Positions 30,301 to 39,668 of a stretch of DNA of 64,000 bases are shown here, one piece after another; the stretch's first letter is position 1, and each line of letters begins with the position of its first letter. The notes below the pieces were generated by a model. It was not told the origin of the DNA. It saw only the letters and a list, made by a program, of their open reading frames with translations, and did not search any database. The stretch comes from Leishmania martiniquensis (lineage: Eukaryota > Euglenozoa > Kinetoplastea > Trypanosomatida > Trypanosomatidae): NCBI RefSeq assembly GCF_017916325.1, contig NC_090156.1, positions 265,001-329,000 on the forward strand. The letters run 5' to 3'. The position numbers and the translations under genes are program-made.

Positions 30301-33300
30301 TGATGGCGAGCTGGATGCTGCCCGCCGGCGGATCGCGGAGCTGGAGGCGGCGAACGCGGAGCTGCGCGCTGCGTGTGAGGGAGCTGCTGCTGCGCCGCTC
30401 ACCCGCGGAGACGCGAACCCGTTTGCAGACGCTGGCGATGATGGCGAGCTGGATGCTGCCCGCCGGCGGATCGCGGAGCTGGAGGCGGCGAACGCGGAGC
30501 TGCGCGCTGCGTGTGAGGGAGCTGCTGCTGCGCCGCTCACCCGCGGAGACGCGAACCCGTTTGCAGACGCTGGCGATGATGGCGAGCTGGATGCTGCCCG
30601 CCGGCGGATCGCGGAGCTGGAGGCGGCGAACGCGGAGCTGCGCGCTGCGTGTGAGGGAGCTGCTGCTGCGCCGCTCACCCGCGGAGACGCGAACCCGTTT
30701 GCAGACGCTGGCGATGATGGTGAGCTGGATGCTGCCCGCCGGCGGATCGCGGAGCTGGAGGCGGCGAACGCGGAGCTGCGCGCTGCGTGTGAGGGAGCTG
30801 CTGCTGCGCCGCTCACCCGCGGAGACGCGAACCCGTTTGCAGACGCTGGCGATGATGGTGAGCTGGATGCTGCCCGCCGGCGGATCGCGGAGCTGGAGGC
30901 GGCGAACGCGGAGCTGCGCGCTGCGTGCGAGGATGCGTGTTCGGCGGGCAAGACCCGGGATGGGGAGCTGGAAGAGGCGCTTGAGTATGTCGGAGACCTC
31001 GAGGAGGCGCTTGCCGAGGCCGCGGGTGACTTGGAGCGACTGCAGGAGGATGTGGAGGAGAAGTCGCGCCTTATTCAAGCGCTGCGCGCTGGGGAGGCTG
31101 CGTTGGGATGCTTAGCGGTGGATACCACATGCAGGGCAGGCAGCAGCCGGGGGAACGTCGCGCATACCTCAGAGGGTGGGCTTAGTAGTCTAGAGGAGGG
31201 GATCACCTGCAACTCGGCGGAGGTGGTGCGTGCCCTGCGTATGCGCGTGGCGGATCTCACGCATGAGCTCGAGAAGATGCGTCGAAAGCAAGAGCAGCCG
31301 TCGATGTCGGCCATGGTGCCAGGAATGGAGGCGCTGGGCCGGCAGTATGCAGATGTTGAGCGTAGGCTTGCACTTGCGGAGGAGGCGAATGCAGCGCTGG
31401 AGGACGAGGTGCAGCAACTGCGCGGCCAGGCGCCGGGCATAGCGGATGGACAGAAGCGGGCGAAGGAAGGCGGGGTTGCCAAGAGCGAGAGGCAGAAGTC
31501 GCGTCCGCCTGATGGCACGACTCGAACGGTGGCTTTGGCGACCGCCTCGGTGAGTAGTCTGAACAATTTGGGCTCGGCCTCTGACGGCACCTATGGCCCA
31601 GAGGAAGTGCTCTCTACGGTGCCACTGCCTCTTGCGGGCACATCAACGAAGCCAATGCGCGGGTTGGAGGATCACCACGCCAGCAAGGCCTCCGGCGCCG
31701 CAGGGAGCGGGACGGGTGCTGCGCTGCGTGGTATCGGGCTACATGCGGTAGTTGCTGGAATTCCGGCAGCGGCAGATGTGGAGTCGGGGGAGGAAGACGA
31801 CAGCAACAGCCATAGCACCCCTCATACAATGGCGTCCTATCACATGGGCCGCGATAACGAGGGGTCTCATGGAGGCATGGCGGGCCTTGTCACTGGCAGC
31901 CTTCACGACGGCGATGCCGGACAGATTTCCGGCGCCGATGAAGATCAGGAGTGCCAGCGGGCTGCCACGTTTCGCACGCTGCTGCCCGCCGCCAGCGAGG
32001 ACGCCGAAGCTCTTGGAGCTATGCCAACTTGCAGAGACGGCGACATCGAGTTGAACGACTCCCACCTTGGGCCACGCGATATTGACGTCGACGGCGACGA
32101 CGATGACAATACGGAGGAGGGCGATGTTTCGGTGAGCACGCGCGTGGCAGCCTCGCTTGGGCAGCGAGCAACTTACACCGCTGCCCTCGAGGGCAAGGTT
32201 GATGACAGTGGCGCTGCGATGCAGAAGTTGGGTCGACAGTATGCGGATGCACAACACCGGCTCTTCCGTTCGGAGGAGGCGCGACAGAGCCTCGAGGCCG
32301 AGGTGGTGGAGCTGCGAGGGATGGTGGAGGAGCTGCACACAGCGCTGGCTCGACAGCCTCAGCAGATGCCGTTTGCGGCACGCGTGAGTGGCGACGTTGG
32401 CGGTGATGCAGAGACATGCACCGCCACCTCCGCCTCCTCGGTGCCCACCGCAGTGCGAGAGCGGCCCATCCAGCGAGACGGTCGTGGCCAGGGAGTGTCT
32501 TTGTCCGCGGTTGCGTCATCACAGTCTGCTGGCGACGATGCGGAGAGCGGCAGTTTCAGCTCTGCTCACCTTACTGAGCATGGCGTGTCTGTGACAACCA
32601 CAGCAGCGCCAGCTCACGATGACGATCCTCGTGCCTGCCAGTACCCCTTTGGAACTGCCACGCCAGAGGACACCGGTGCCCTGCACGAGCGCATCGCAGA
32701 CCTCGAGGGCCGGCTGAGAGAATCGGAGGCCCAGCACGAGGAGGAGCTACAGGTGCTCGCTGAGGCCGCTGCTGACCGCATCACGGCAATGGAGCAACAG
32801 TACGCAGACAGCCTGGAGGCAGCTCAGAAAGCAGTGGAAACGGCGGAGGAGGAACTTCGAGGTGAGCAGAGGATCACCGCGTCGCTGAGGGCGCAAGTGA
32901 CGCAGCTTACGAACACGTTAACAGATGCCCAGACCGCTCATGCGGCGGAGCTTCAGATGCTGCGAGCGGAGGACGAGGCCCTGTTGCAGCAGCGTCTCAG
33001 TGGGGAGGAGGACTCCTTGGAGGTTGCCATCCAGACGCTAGGTCAGCGTTATCAGGATTATCGACGCGCTCTTACCTCTTGCAGCGAGACAGGCGATGGT
33101 GACACGGCCAGCAAGGGGGGAACACCGGGGTCGTCGCAGTTGCCGCTAGAGACCGCACAGTACTGGGAGGCTCAGCATGCCACGCTTCTCGAGCGCTTTC
33201 ATCAGCTAGAGCGCGAGTACGACGCGTTTGCGCAGGGCATCACCGCGCTGCAGCGCCGCGTCAGCGAGCAGGAGGCGATGAGGCAGGAAGAAGAGCAGAG

Positions 33301-36300
33301 CAGGAGGATGCGTGACACCACGGCGCAGCAGCTCACCACGCTCCACCGACGTCTGGAAGAGATGCGCAAAGTTGTCGATGCCGCTCAAGCCGACGCGCAG
33401 GCCCACTCCGATGAACTTCGTGACTTCACAGCGCGCCACTCCGAGAGCGAAGCTGCGCTGCGCGCTGAGGTAAGCCGTTTGCGTTCTCAACTGCAAGCTG
33501 CACGGGAGGAGTTGACGCACGCCAACAACCTCAACGGAGAGCTCTCGGAGCTGCTGCAACAGGGGGCCACGAGCGTCGAAGCGGCGCTGCAAGAGCGGGA
33601 CGCGCAGTGCACCGCACTCAATGGGCAAGTGCAGCAGCTGAAGCTGCAGCTTGCTGCAACAGGAGACCGGTTGGCGGGCCAGCAGGCAGCGCTGCAGGAG
33701 CAGCGCGTCGGCGCGGCTGCGCTGCAGCAGCGCCTACTCGAACTCGAGGAGGAGAGGCGTGTAGCAGAGGCTCAGCTGCGAGAGGTCCAGCAAAATGTCG
33801 AGGAGCACAAGCGGGCGGCGATGAGCGCGGCAGAGAGAGCCTCCCGCGATGCTGAACAAGCGCGCGCCGCTGCGCAGCAGGCCATGGCACAGCAGCACGA
33901 AGCGCACAAGCAGGAGATCGCAGCTTTGCACCGCGAGCTGGATGACCTACGTGGTGAGCTGGAGGTAGCGCAGACTGTCGCGGCAACGGTGCCGCTGGAG
34001 ACGCAACGACATCAGTGCGATCTCGGCACAGTGCGCGACCGCCTAGCCGAGGCGCTGCGCACTCAGCAGGAGCTGCAGCAACATCTGAACAGAAGTCGCT
34101 CGGAGGTTGAGCGTCAGCGCCTTCTCATGCGTGGCGGCGACGGCAGCGGCGTCGATGCAAGTGACACCGGTGACTACGAGGGTGGCGCCCGCAGCCGGGG
34201 AACCGCCGCAGACGCGCGCCTAAACGCTCTCCTCCATCGCACCGAGGAGCTCGAGGAGAAGCTGCGCGAGACCGCGGCGGAGCGGGATGAAGTGCAACAG
34301 GAGAGGGACCGCCTCTCAATGCAGGTGAAGAGCGCTGCGCGCATGGCGGAGGTGAAGGAGCAGTCGACGCGGCGGCAGGAGGCGGAGCTGCGCAGTGCGC
34401 GCTCGCAACTCGCCGCCGTCCGTGACGATCTCGCCCAGCGTGTCCAGTCGAATCATACACTGCAGCTGGAGGTGGAGCACTTGCAGGAGCGCCTCGCGGA
34501 CATGACACGTGCCTATGAGGAGCTGCAGGGCCGCCATCATGTCACCAGGTCGCAGTCTGTTATGCAAGAACACGGCGTGGCTCTACTGATGGCCAAGACC
34601 GTGACGATCCCTCACACGCTGGAGGAGTTCGTGGAGGGGGTGTTCTCTGCGTATCAGGCGGTCGTGCATGTGGCGAGCAAGGACCGTCGCTACATCGTCG
34701 ATCGCTGTGACCGCATCGAGAGAGCCACCAGTGACGCCATGGCAGAGGCGGAGGCGCAGAGTCGCGCCTACGAAGCGGCCATCGCCGAAGCGCAGGAGGA
34801 GCAGCAGCAGATGAAGGAGATCATCGAAAACCTTCAGCAGACTCTGCAGAAGGCCGAGGAGGCGAAGGACGCCGCCGAGAGAGCTGCCGCTGCGGCCCGC
34901 GAAGAGCTGGAGGCGACCCAGCGTCAAGCACGCGAGGACGTCTTCAACGCGCAGCGTGACCTTCAGGGGGCGGAGCTGCAGCACGCCGACACACTCCACT
35001 CGCTTTCTCTTCTTCAGGACGAGGTGGCGAACACCGCCGCCCTCATCAGGAACCAGAAGAGTGGGTACGAGCAGCGGGAGGCGGAGCTGATGGAGGAGGT
35101 GGCGCGGCTGCAAGCAGAGCTGGAGACGCGCAAGTCGTCGGCGCGGCAACTGCAGCAAGCCAAGGATGAGAGGTGCGCGGAGCTGCAGGATATGATTGAT
35201 GGAGCGGTGCAGGCGCGGGACCGGGCTGTGCATGAGGCGCAGGCGCTGCAGACGCAGCTGGCCCGTGTGCTGCCGCGCCTGGCGCAGCTTGAGGACGAGC
35301 AGGCGCAGCGCACGGCCGACCTCATGGACACAGCACAGCAGTTGTCTGCGCTGCACAAGAAGACGGCCTCCACGGAGAACGTGTCGCGCCAGCATATCGA
35401 GGAGCTCAATAAAACCCTTCAAGAGCTTCTTCAGGCCCACGCGATTCTGCAGCGTACGCACACCTCTACGGAGGCCACGGCACATCGACTTAAATCACAG
35501 CTTGCGGACGTGACTCAAGAGCTGCAGCGTACGACTGAAAAGGCCAGTCAGCAGGAGGGGGAGCTGGCGGCGGTGAGGGCGCGCCTGCACGAGGTGGAGG
35601 CCCAGACAAGCAGCGTGATAGCTGATGACCAGACGCGGCTGCAGGATAGCGAGCGTCGCGTGCGCGGGCTAGAGCACCGCAACACGGCGCTGCAGCAGGA
35701 ATGCAAGACACTCCAGGAGTCGCTGCAGTCCCTCCGCCTCGAGCACGATCTCGCCGTCGATGCGCTGCAACGCAAGTCGGAGGCGATGGCGGCGCAGGAA
35801 CAGCAGATGAACGGTAAGCTCCAACTTGTGCGTGAGCGCGTGGCGACGCTAGAAGCTGAGCGGAGGGAGCTGATGTCCTCGGAGCAGGCCCTCACGGCTT
35901 CCCGTGACGCGTGCCAGCGGGAGGTGCGCTCCCTCGAGCATCAGGCGGAGCATTTGAAGCGCCATCTGCACGCCTCTAATGGACACAACGAGCGACTAAA
36001 CCAGGAGATGGTCCAGCTAAAGTCAGAGCACGCCGCGGAGGTGGATCGGCTGCGAGAGGCCATCACGGACGCGCAGAAAGAGCTCACCAAGTGTCGCCAG
36101 CTCCTCGCCAAGGCGGAGGCGCGCCAGGTCGAGCAGGAGAGCACACACTACAGCCTCTCCACGGAGGTGTGCGCTGTCCGAGAGGAGCTTAAAGCTGCAC
36201 GTGCGCAGGCGGAGAAGGCTACGGAGCAGTACCGAAAAGCGAAGGCAGAGCAGGAGGAGATGTCGACGCTCTTGCAGTCGCAGATCGCGCATCTCTACGA

Positions 36301-38305
36301 CGAGCTCCGTGGTAAGCAGGAGAAGCTGCGGACGCTGGAGAACACGTCTGCGCATCAGCAGGACACTCTCAACGGATTGCGACAGGGCATCTCGGAGGCG
36401 GAGGAGAGCCTCAAGCGCACGCGGCAGGAGCTGCTCAGTCAGCAAGAGGCCGCCGCTGCGGCAAAGGAGCATCACCGTCGCGACCGGTACGAGTTACAGA
36501 CGAAGCTCAACGACGCCGAGGACGCTGTGGCGGAGATGGTGCGCAGCCAGGAGCAGTACCGTCAGCGCATGACAAGCAAGGTGGAGCTGTACGAGGTGGC
36601 GGAGGAGGCGCTTCGGAGAGAGGTGACGGACTTGCGCGCCGACGTTGCGAGGTTGGAGGAGGCTCTGGCCGCAACGACGCACGGCAAGGAGACTGCGGAG
36701 ACTCACCAGTCGCGGCAGGCGCAGTCCATCAAGGCCGCTGAGTCAGAGCTGCAGTCACTGCGCGCGCAGTCTGCGCGCGACATGGAGGAGCTTACACATC
36801 TCAAGTTGCAGGTGCAACAGCGCACAACCGAATTGGAGCGATGCAGGCGCGAGGCTACGGCGCAGCTGGCAGGCGAGAGGCTTCGATGGGAGACGGAACA
36901 CGCCGCAGCCTGCGAGGCGCTGGAGGAGGCCCTGCGGCAAGAGCAGCAGGCCACTAGGGACGCTCGTGAGGCACGGGAGTGCGCCCTGGCATCGCTAGAG
37001 TGTAAGCAGAAAGTTGTTGTTTCGATGGAAGACGAGTGCCGTGCGCTGCGAGGTGAGCTGCGTCAGCTGCGGCGTAGCCTTGACGCGGCACATTATCAGC
37101 TCACCTCACTGGAGGGGATGGCCAAGGACACAGCGAACGCTCTGGGGATGACCCCAGAGGACCTCTTCGGCAGCGAAGGCAGTGCCCTGGTGGACCCGGC
37201 GCCGCACCTGCACGGCACATCTGTGGACTCCATCGTGAGTTGCGCATCAGCCGCTGTCTCCGCGGCCGCGGTGCAGTCTGTGATGGACGAGCTGCAGCGT
37301 CGACTCAGCATCTACACGCTCGCGGCTAACACCTTTGACGCGGAAGATGACCAAGTCGCGGAGCTTCGAAAAGCATTGGAGCAGCACGAAGACGCTGTAC
37401 AGCTTTTGGCGGAGGCATGCATTGGGGAAAGCATGAGTGCGGCGAGCAGCGCTACACCTCTGCATGCTGGCATAGCGGCCACCGGTGAAGCAACGCCTGG
37501 CCTGAACAGTACGCCCACGCCGCGCAGCCCAAGGACAGCCGCCTCTCCTGGTGCAGACCTTGGCAGAACGAGCGCTTCAGCCGCGCCTCCTCGTGTCGTA
37601 CTCACAGCGGCGCAGCGAGGGCTCATGCAGAGCATACGTCAAGCCAGCTCGACGTATGTGCACCGTGTCGAAGATCATGTGCGCACAGCGCAACAGATGC
37701 TAAGGTGTGTGATGATGGCCATCGGCGCACACGAGATAGCATCGCCACCGGCCAGTTGCCCTACCACGGCGGCTTTGCCGTCTAGGCATAGGCTGCACGT
37801 AGCGGCGACGGTGGCGGAGCTGCATCGTCGCACCGCCACTCTTACCCGTGCAACAGAGCGAACGCTGGACTTGGTCTTACAGGGCGGCGGTGGCGTAGCC
37901 GCAGCCGAGCGCTCGTTGACGCAGTCGCCCAGCGGCAGTATTCTACACGAACAGCTGCAGGACATGCGACGCCTCTTCTCCGAGGCAGAGCGGTACGCCT
38001 TGCTACCTTTCAACGAGCTTCTCAGCTTTCCCTATTCAGCTGAAGTGGGGGCTGCCGCAGCCGTGACGGCAGATGAGGAGGGTAAAGTCGGCGGGCAGCC
38101 GTCGAGCAAACTTCACGCGCACACCAAGCGGCCACAGCTGGTGAGGGTGTCAGGCCCCGGCACCGCATCTGTTACCGTTGCGGCTTCTTCAGACCGGCCT
38201 CCATCAAGCACGACGCACACCTCCGGCGCAGTCTGCGTAGAGACAGTGGCGGTTGCTGCACTGTCGCCGATCAAATGCGATGAGCCGGGGCGTCAGTGGT
38301 TCTAA
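27302..38305 (+). CDS. Giant coiled-coil protein with 46-residue tandem repeats
   Basis: A 3667-residue protein, one of the longest genes possible in such a window. The first ATG is at 27302. Residues 1 to about 250 are low-complexity; coiled coil starts near 250. Residues 384-1186 are 17 tandem copies of a 46-residue unit made of a heptad-rich half (ELDAARRRIAELEAANAEL) and a non-helical half (GAAAAPLTRGDANPFADAG), plus a partial 18th copy. Then comes acidic, Ser-rich linker sequence to about 1800, with three degenerate LGRQYAD-like motifs at about 1345, 1643 and 1913. About 1400 residues of nearly continuous coiled coil follow (Glu/Gln/Leu/Ala-rich), and a Ser/Thr/Pro-rich tail with no membrane span. 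No motor, kinase or other enzyme domain is visible. A cytoskeletal or scaffold role is likely by architecture only. Repetitive Leishmania proteins are often dominant B-cell antigens. I do not recognise a named orthologue. Confidence 0.9.
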   Translation: MHTPRTGSGAPSLQRVTTTAGMKSPSYRHGHETGDGGFPGGNTSPLFPPLTPEREEALRAKGRQLLEEYRCEVAEKGLPYAAEEVAALQERGRELLRTAREAAAANGGHHVPAPMLSAAARTAAATAHLSALLTGASSMDINNGGSVAEPSTSASPQLLHTATAMPSSSTAKPLATAEGEGVGAPEKVTSIDAAALPSPPLPSPMQDVLTGEQSLPRFVPEQQAPLLEPPLPAPVTAEQFLPQGQADASRQALLEQFNEHMSQCERANQAYWAHVSSEHEKQLSALQQECAAYAHRAAGAEAAAKAQQQQWALEEEDRANAAATLRLEAISLAEELQVAFQRTAEADATRSALQATLQLHKSRLSELEQQYSIANEELRAAQEEADAARRRIAELEAANAELRAACEGAAAAPLTRGDANPFADAGDDGELDAARRRIAELEAANAELRAACEGAAAAPLTRGDANPFADAGDDGELDAARRRIAELEAANAELRAACEGAAAAPLTRGDANPFADAGDDGELDAARRRIAELEAANAELEAANAELEAANAELRAACEGAAAAPLTRGDANPFADAGDDGELDAARRRIAELEAANAELRAACEGAAAAPLTRGDANPFADAGDDGELDAARRRIAELEAANAELRAACEGAAAAPLTRGDANPFADAGDDGELDAARRRIAELEAANAELRAACEGAAAAPLTRGDANPFADAGDDGELDAARRRIAELEAANAELRAACEGAAAAPLTRGDANPFADAGDDGELDAARRRIAELEAANAELRAACEGAAAAPLTRGDANPFADAGDDGELDAARRRIAELEAANAELRAACEGAAAAPLTRGDANPFADAGDDGELDAARRRIAELEAANAELRAACEGAAAAPLTRGDANPFADAGDDGELDAARRRIAELEAANAELEAANAELRAACEGAAAAPLTRGDANPFADAGDDGELDAARRRIAELEAANAELRAACEGAAAAPLTRGDANPFADAGDDGELDAARRRIAELEAANAELRAACEGAAAAPLTRGDANPFADAGDDGELDAARRRIAELEAANAELRAACEGAAAAPLTRGDANPFADAGDDGELDAARRRIAELEAANAELRAACEGAAAAPLTRGDANPFADAGDDGELDAARRRIAELEAANAELRAACEGAAAAPLTRGDANPFADAGDDGELDAARRRIAELEAANAELRAACEDACSAGKTRDGELEEALEYVGDLEEALAEAAGDLERLQEDVEEKSRLIQALRAGEAALGCLAVDTTCRAGSSRGNVAHTSEGGLSSLEEGITCNSAEVVRALRMRVADLTHELEKMRRKQEQPSMSAMVPGMEALGRQYADVERRLALAEEANAALEDEVQQLRGQAPGIADGQKRAKEGGVAKSERQKSRPPDGTTRTVALATASVSSLNNLGSASDGTYGPEEVLSTVPLPLAGTSTKPMRGLEDHHASKASGAAGSGTGAALRGIGLHAVVAGIPAAADVESGEEDDSNSHSTPHTMASYHMGRDNEGSHGGMAGLVTGSLHDGDAGQISGADEDQECQRAATFRTLLPAASEDAEALGAMPTCRDGDIELNDSHLGPRDIDVDGDDDDNTEEGDVSVSTRVAASLGQRATYTAALEGKVDDSGAAMQKLGRQYADAQHRLFRSEEARQSLEAEVVELRGMVEELHTALARQPQQMPFAARVSGDVGGDAETCTATSASSVPTAVRERPIQRDGRGQGVSLSAVASSQSAGDDAESGSFSSAHLTEHGVSVTTTAAPAHDDDPRACQYPFGTATPEDTGALHERIADLEGRLRESEAQHEEELQVLAEAAADRITAMEQQYADSLEAAQKAVETAEEELRGEQRITASLRAQVTQLTNTLTDAQTAHAAELQMLRAEDEALLQQRLSGEEDSLEVAIQTLGQRYQDYRRALTSCSETGDGDTASKGGTPGSSQLPLETAQYWEAQHATLLERFHQLEREYDAFAQGITALQRRVSEQEAMRQEEEQSRRMRDTTAQQLTTLHRRLEEMRKVVDAAQADAQAHSDELRDFTARHSESEAALRAEVSRLRSQLQAAREELTHANNLNGELSELLQQGATSVEAALQERDAQCTALNGQVQQLKLQLAATGDRLAGQQAALQEQRVGAAALQQRLLELEEERRVAEAQLREVQQNVEEHKRAAMSAAERASRDAEQARAAAQQAMAQQHEAHKQEIAALHRELDDLRGELEVAQTVAATVPLETQRHQCDLGTVRDRLAEALRTQQELQQHLNRSRSEVERQRLLMRGGDGSGVDASDTGDYEGGARSRGTAADARLNALLHRTEELEEKLRETAAERDEVQQERDRLSMQVKSAARMAEVKEQSTRRQEAELRSARSQLAAVRDDLAQRVQSNHTLQLEVEHLQERLADMTRAYEELQGRHHVTRSQSVMQEHGVALLMAKTVTIPHTLEEFVEGVFSAYQAVVHVASKDRRYIVDRCDRIERATSDAMAEAEAQSRAYEAAIAEAQEEQQQMKEIIENLQQTLQKAEEAKDAAERAAAAAREELEATQRQAREDVFNAQRDLQGAELQHADTLHSLSLLQDEVANTAALIRNQKSGYEQREAELMEEVARLQAELETRKSSARQLQQAKDERCAELQDMIDGAVQARDRAVHEAQALQTQLARVLPRLAQLEDEQAQRTADLMDTAQQLSALHKKTASTENVSRQHIEELNKTLQELLQAHAILQRTHTSTEATAHRLKSQLADVTQELQRTTEKASQQEGELAAVRARLHEVEAQTSSVIADDQTRLQDSERRVRGLEHRNTALQQECKTLQESLQSLRLEHDLAVDALQRKSEAMAAQEQQMNGKLQLVRERVATLEAERRELMSSEQALTASRDACQREVRSLEHQAEHLKRHLHASNGHNERLNQEMVQLKSEHAAEVDRLREAITDAQKELTKCRQLLAKAEARQVEQESTHYSLSTEVCAVREELKAARAQAEKATEQYRKAKAEQEEMSTLLQSQIAHLYDELRGKQEKLRTLENTSAHQQDTLNGLRQGISEAEESLKRTRQELLSQQEAAAAAKEHHRRDRYELQTKLNDAEDAVAEMVRSQEQYRQRMTSKVELYEVAEEALRREVTDLRADVARLEEALAATTHGKETAETHQSRQAQSIKAAESELQSLRAQSARDMEELTHLKLQVQQRTTELERCRREATAQLAGERLRWETEHAAACEALEEALRQEQQATRDAREARECALASLECKQKVVVSMEDECRALRGELRQLRRSLDAAHYQLTSLEGMAKDTANALGMTPEDLFGSEGSALVDPAPHLHGTSVDSIVSCASAAVSAAAVQSVMDELQRRLSIYTLAANTFDAEDDQVAELRKALEQHEDAVQLLAEACIGESMSAASSATPLHAGIAATGEATPGLNSTPTPRSPRTAASPGADLGRTSASAAPPRVVLTAAQRGLMQSIRQASSTYVHRVEDHVRTAQQMLRCVMMAIGAHEIASPPASCPTTAALPSRHRLHVAATVAELHRRTATLTRATERTLDLVLQGGGGVAAAERSLTQSPSGSILHEQLQDMRRLFSEAERYALLPFNELLSFPYSAEVGAAAAVTADEEGKVGGQPSSKLHAHTKRPQLVRVSGPGTASVTVAASSDRPPSSTTHTSGAVCVETVAVAALSPIKCDEPGRQWF
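28451..30931 (+). repeat. 138-bp tandem repeat array, 17 full units plus one partial
   Basis: The unit is exactly 138 bp (46 codons). Units begin at 28451, 28589, 28727, 28865, 29045, 29183, 29321, 29459, 29597, 29735, 29873, 30011, 30170, 30308, 30446, 30584 and 30722; a partial copy starts at 30860. Unit 4 carries two extra 21-bp heptad blocks and unit 12 carries one. Apart from the first unit's leading codons, the only substitution I can see between full units is a silent GGT/GGC in the last Gly codon. All reading frames of the unit lack stops, which creates long false ORFs on both strands. Confidence 0.95.
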
Positions 38306-39668
38306 CCCCTCTCCCCCCTCTCCCCAGCGCAGCTCGTGCCGAGGTGTCCCTCTCTTCCCGCGCAGTCGCTCTACATACCTTCCTCCTCACCCACCTCTCT
38401 TCTCTGCGTCATCGTAGTCGTATTTGGCACCCTACCCGCTCCTCTCTCCGCACGCACGCTTGCTAGTGACAGAGTGGGGTGCGCGTGTGCGTGTGTGTGT
38501 TTAGTCGCGCCACTGCTTTTACCGCATCTTTCTCACGCTCTCATGTGTGCCCCGTCGCTGCAGATGTCCGCTTCTTTCTCTTGCCAAGTCGTCCACCTAA
38601 CGTACTCTGCTCCCCCTCTCCCCCACCACTTTCGCTTTCTCACAGTCTTGCTTTCTGGTTGTGTGTGTGTGTGTCTGCCAATCCACCTACCGCGAGAAGG
38701 TGGGTGCTTCGGGGCTGCCTCTCTCCCTTTGTCGCGCCTGTGAATGAACGCATGCGTTGCTGTGTGGTCTTGATTTCGGTGTACCTTCGTCTTGATGTGG
38801 CCACCGACTCTCACGCAACCCCTCTCTCGCGCGGGCGCACTGCGCACACTAATGGTGTGTGGATGTGTACAACCGTGCCGTCATCTCCAGTAGCTAAAGA
38901 CCCCGCCGAGGGACTGCGAAGCACATGCGCAGTTAAGTTGATGCCACCTGCCCCAAGATGAGCCTGGCGACGCACAGCGACGAGTATCTTGCAAGAGTAG
39001 TGCTTCGTCTCCCTCTGTCCTTGCGCTGATGCCTTGGCGCGCTGTGCTGCAGCTTGTGCCGTGGGTCGTCGTCATCAGCGAAGGATGCTGCGTGTGTGCG
39101 TATGCCTCTGTAAAGATGCAGAGCGTGCAACAGCCTCTTCACCTTCCAGCACCGATTTCAGGAATCCCTTCACGGAGTCTGTGTCGCTTACTTCGGCGTC
39201 TTGGCCTCCTTACTCGCTCTCTTCCACCCACTTCTCCGCTTCTCCGCTTCTCCCACCTCTTTCTCGCTCCGATTCGCGTCTCGAGGTGCGTGCATGCGCA
39301 AGTGTGGCCCCCACCCCCACCCCGAAGTTTGCTGTGGGACTGCTGGCCCTCGGCGGTGCTTCTCCTCTTTCTTGCTTTGCTCTGCCGCCTCCCCACGGCA
39401 GCCCCAGCCATCGGCTCGCCGTTGCCCGCGCGCAGAGAGTATGCAAAAAAGCAGGTGCGTGCGCGATACCGCAGCAGCTGTTGACGCACGAGTATAGCGG
39501 CGCAACGCTTCCACCATCAGCGAGGCAGTCGGCGGCACCTCGAACGTTTCGAAAGCGTGGTCGCCTTCGTTCCTCTCCCCTGCCTCCTCGCTCAGCCGGC
39601 ACCGATCAGCGACCCCATCCCTCCCTCTCCTGCTCGCGCTTTCTCGCCTCGGACGAAGAGAAAGAGGG
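38306..39668 (+). other. Intergenic region before the twin-CX9C gene
   Basis: No supported gene. It is C/T-rich with TG repeats at about 38480-38500 and 38660-38680, and a short GC-rich non-repetitive patch at 38880-39140 without a convincing frame. Confidence 0.65.
39613..39658 (+). promoter_or_regulatory. Polypyrimidine tract and spliced-leader acceptor for the twin-CX9C gene
   Basis: A C/T run from 39613 to 39650 is followed by AG at 39657-39658, only about 10 nt before the ATG at 39669. This gives an unusually short leader. Confidence 0.5.

Noticed and set aside
28451..30931. CRISPR-like array
   Set aside because: The repeats are directly adjacent, coding and without unique spacers; the genome is eukaryotic.
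28309..31115. Very long ORFs over the repeat array: 28425-31115 on +, 28309-30951 and 28415-31078 on -
   Set aside because: The 138-bp unit is a multiple of 3 and has no stop in these frames, so openness is automatic. Their translations are repetitive, lack a start context and oppose the transcription direction or overlap the real coiled-coil frame.
27302..38305. K39-type kinesin antigen
   Set aside because: Repeats of about 39-46 residues suggested it, but there is no motor domain with P-loop and switch motifs anywhere in the protein, and the unit sequence differs.
38958..39029. Short ORF MSLATHSDEYLARVVLRLPL in the region before the twin-CX9C gene
   Set aside because: Only 23 codons, no splice signal nearby and no second line of evidence.
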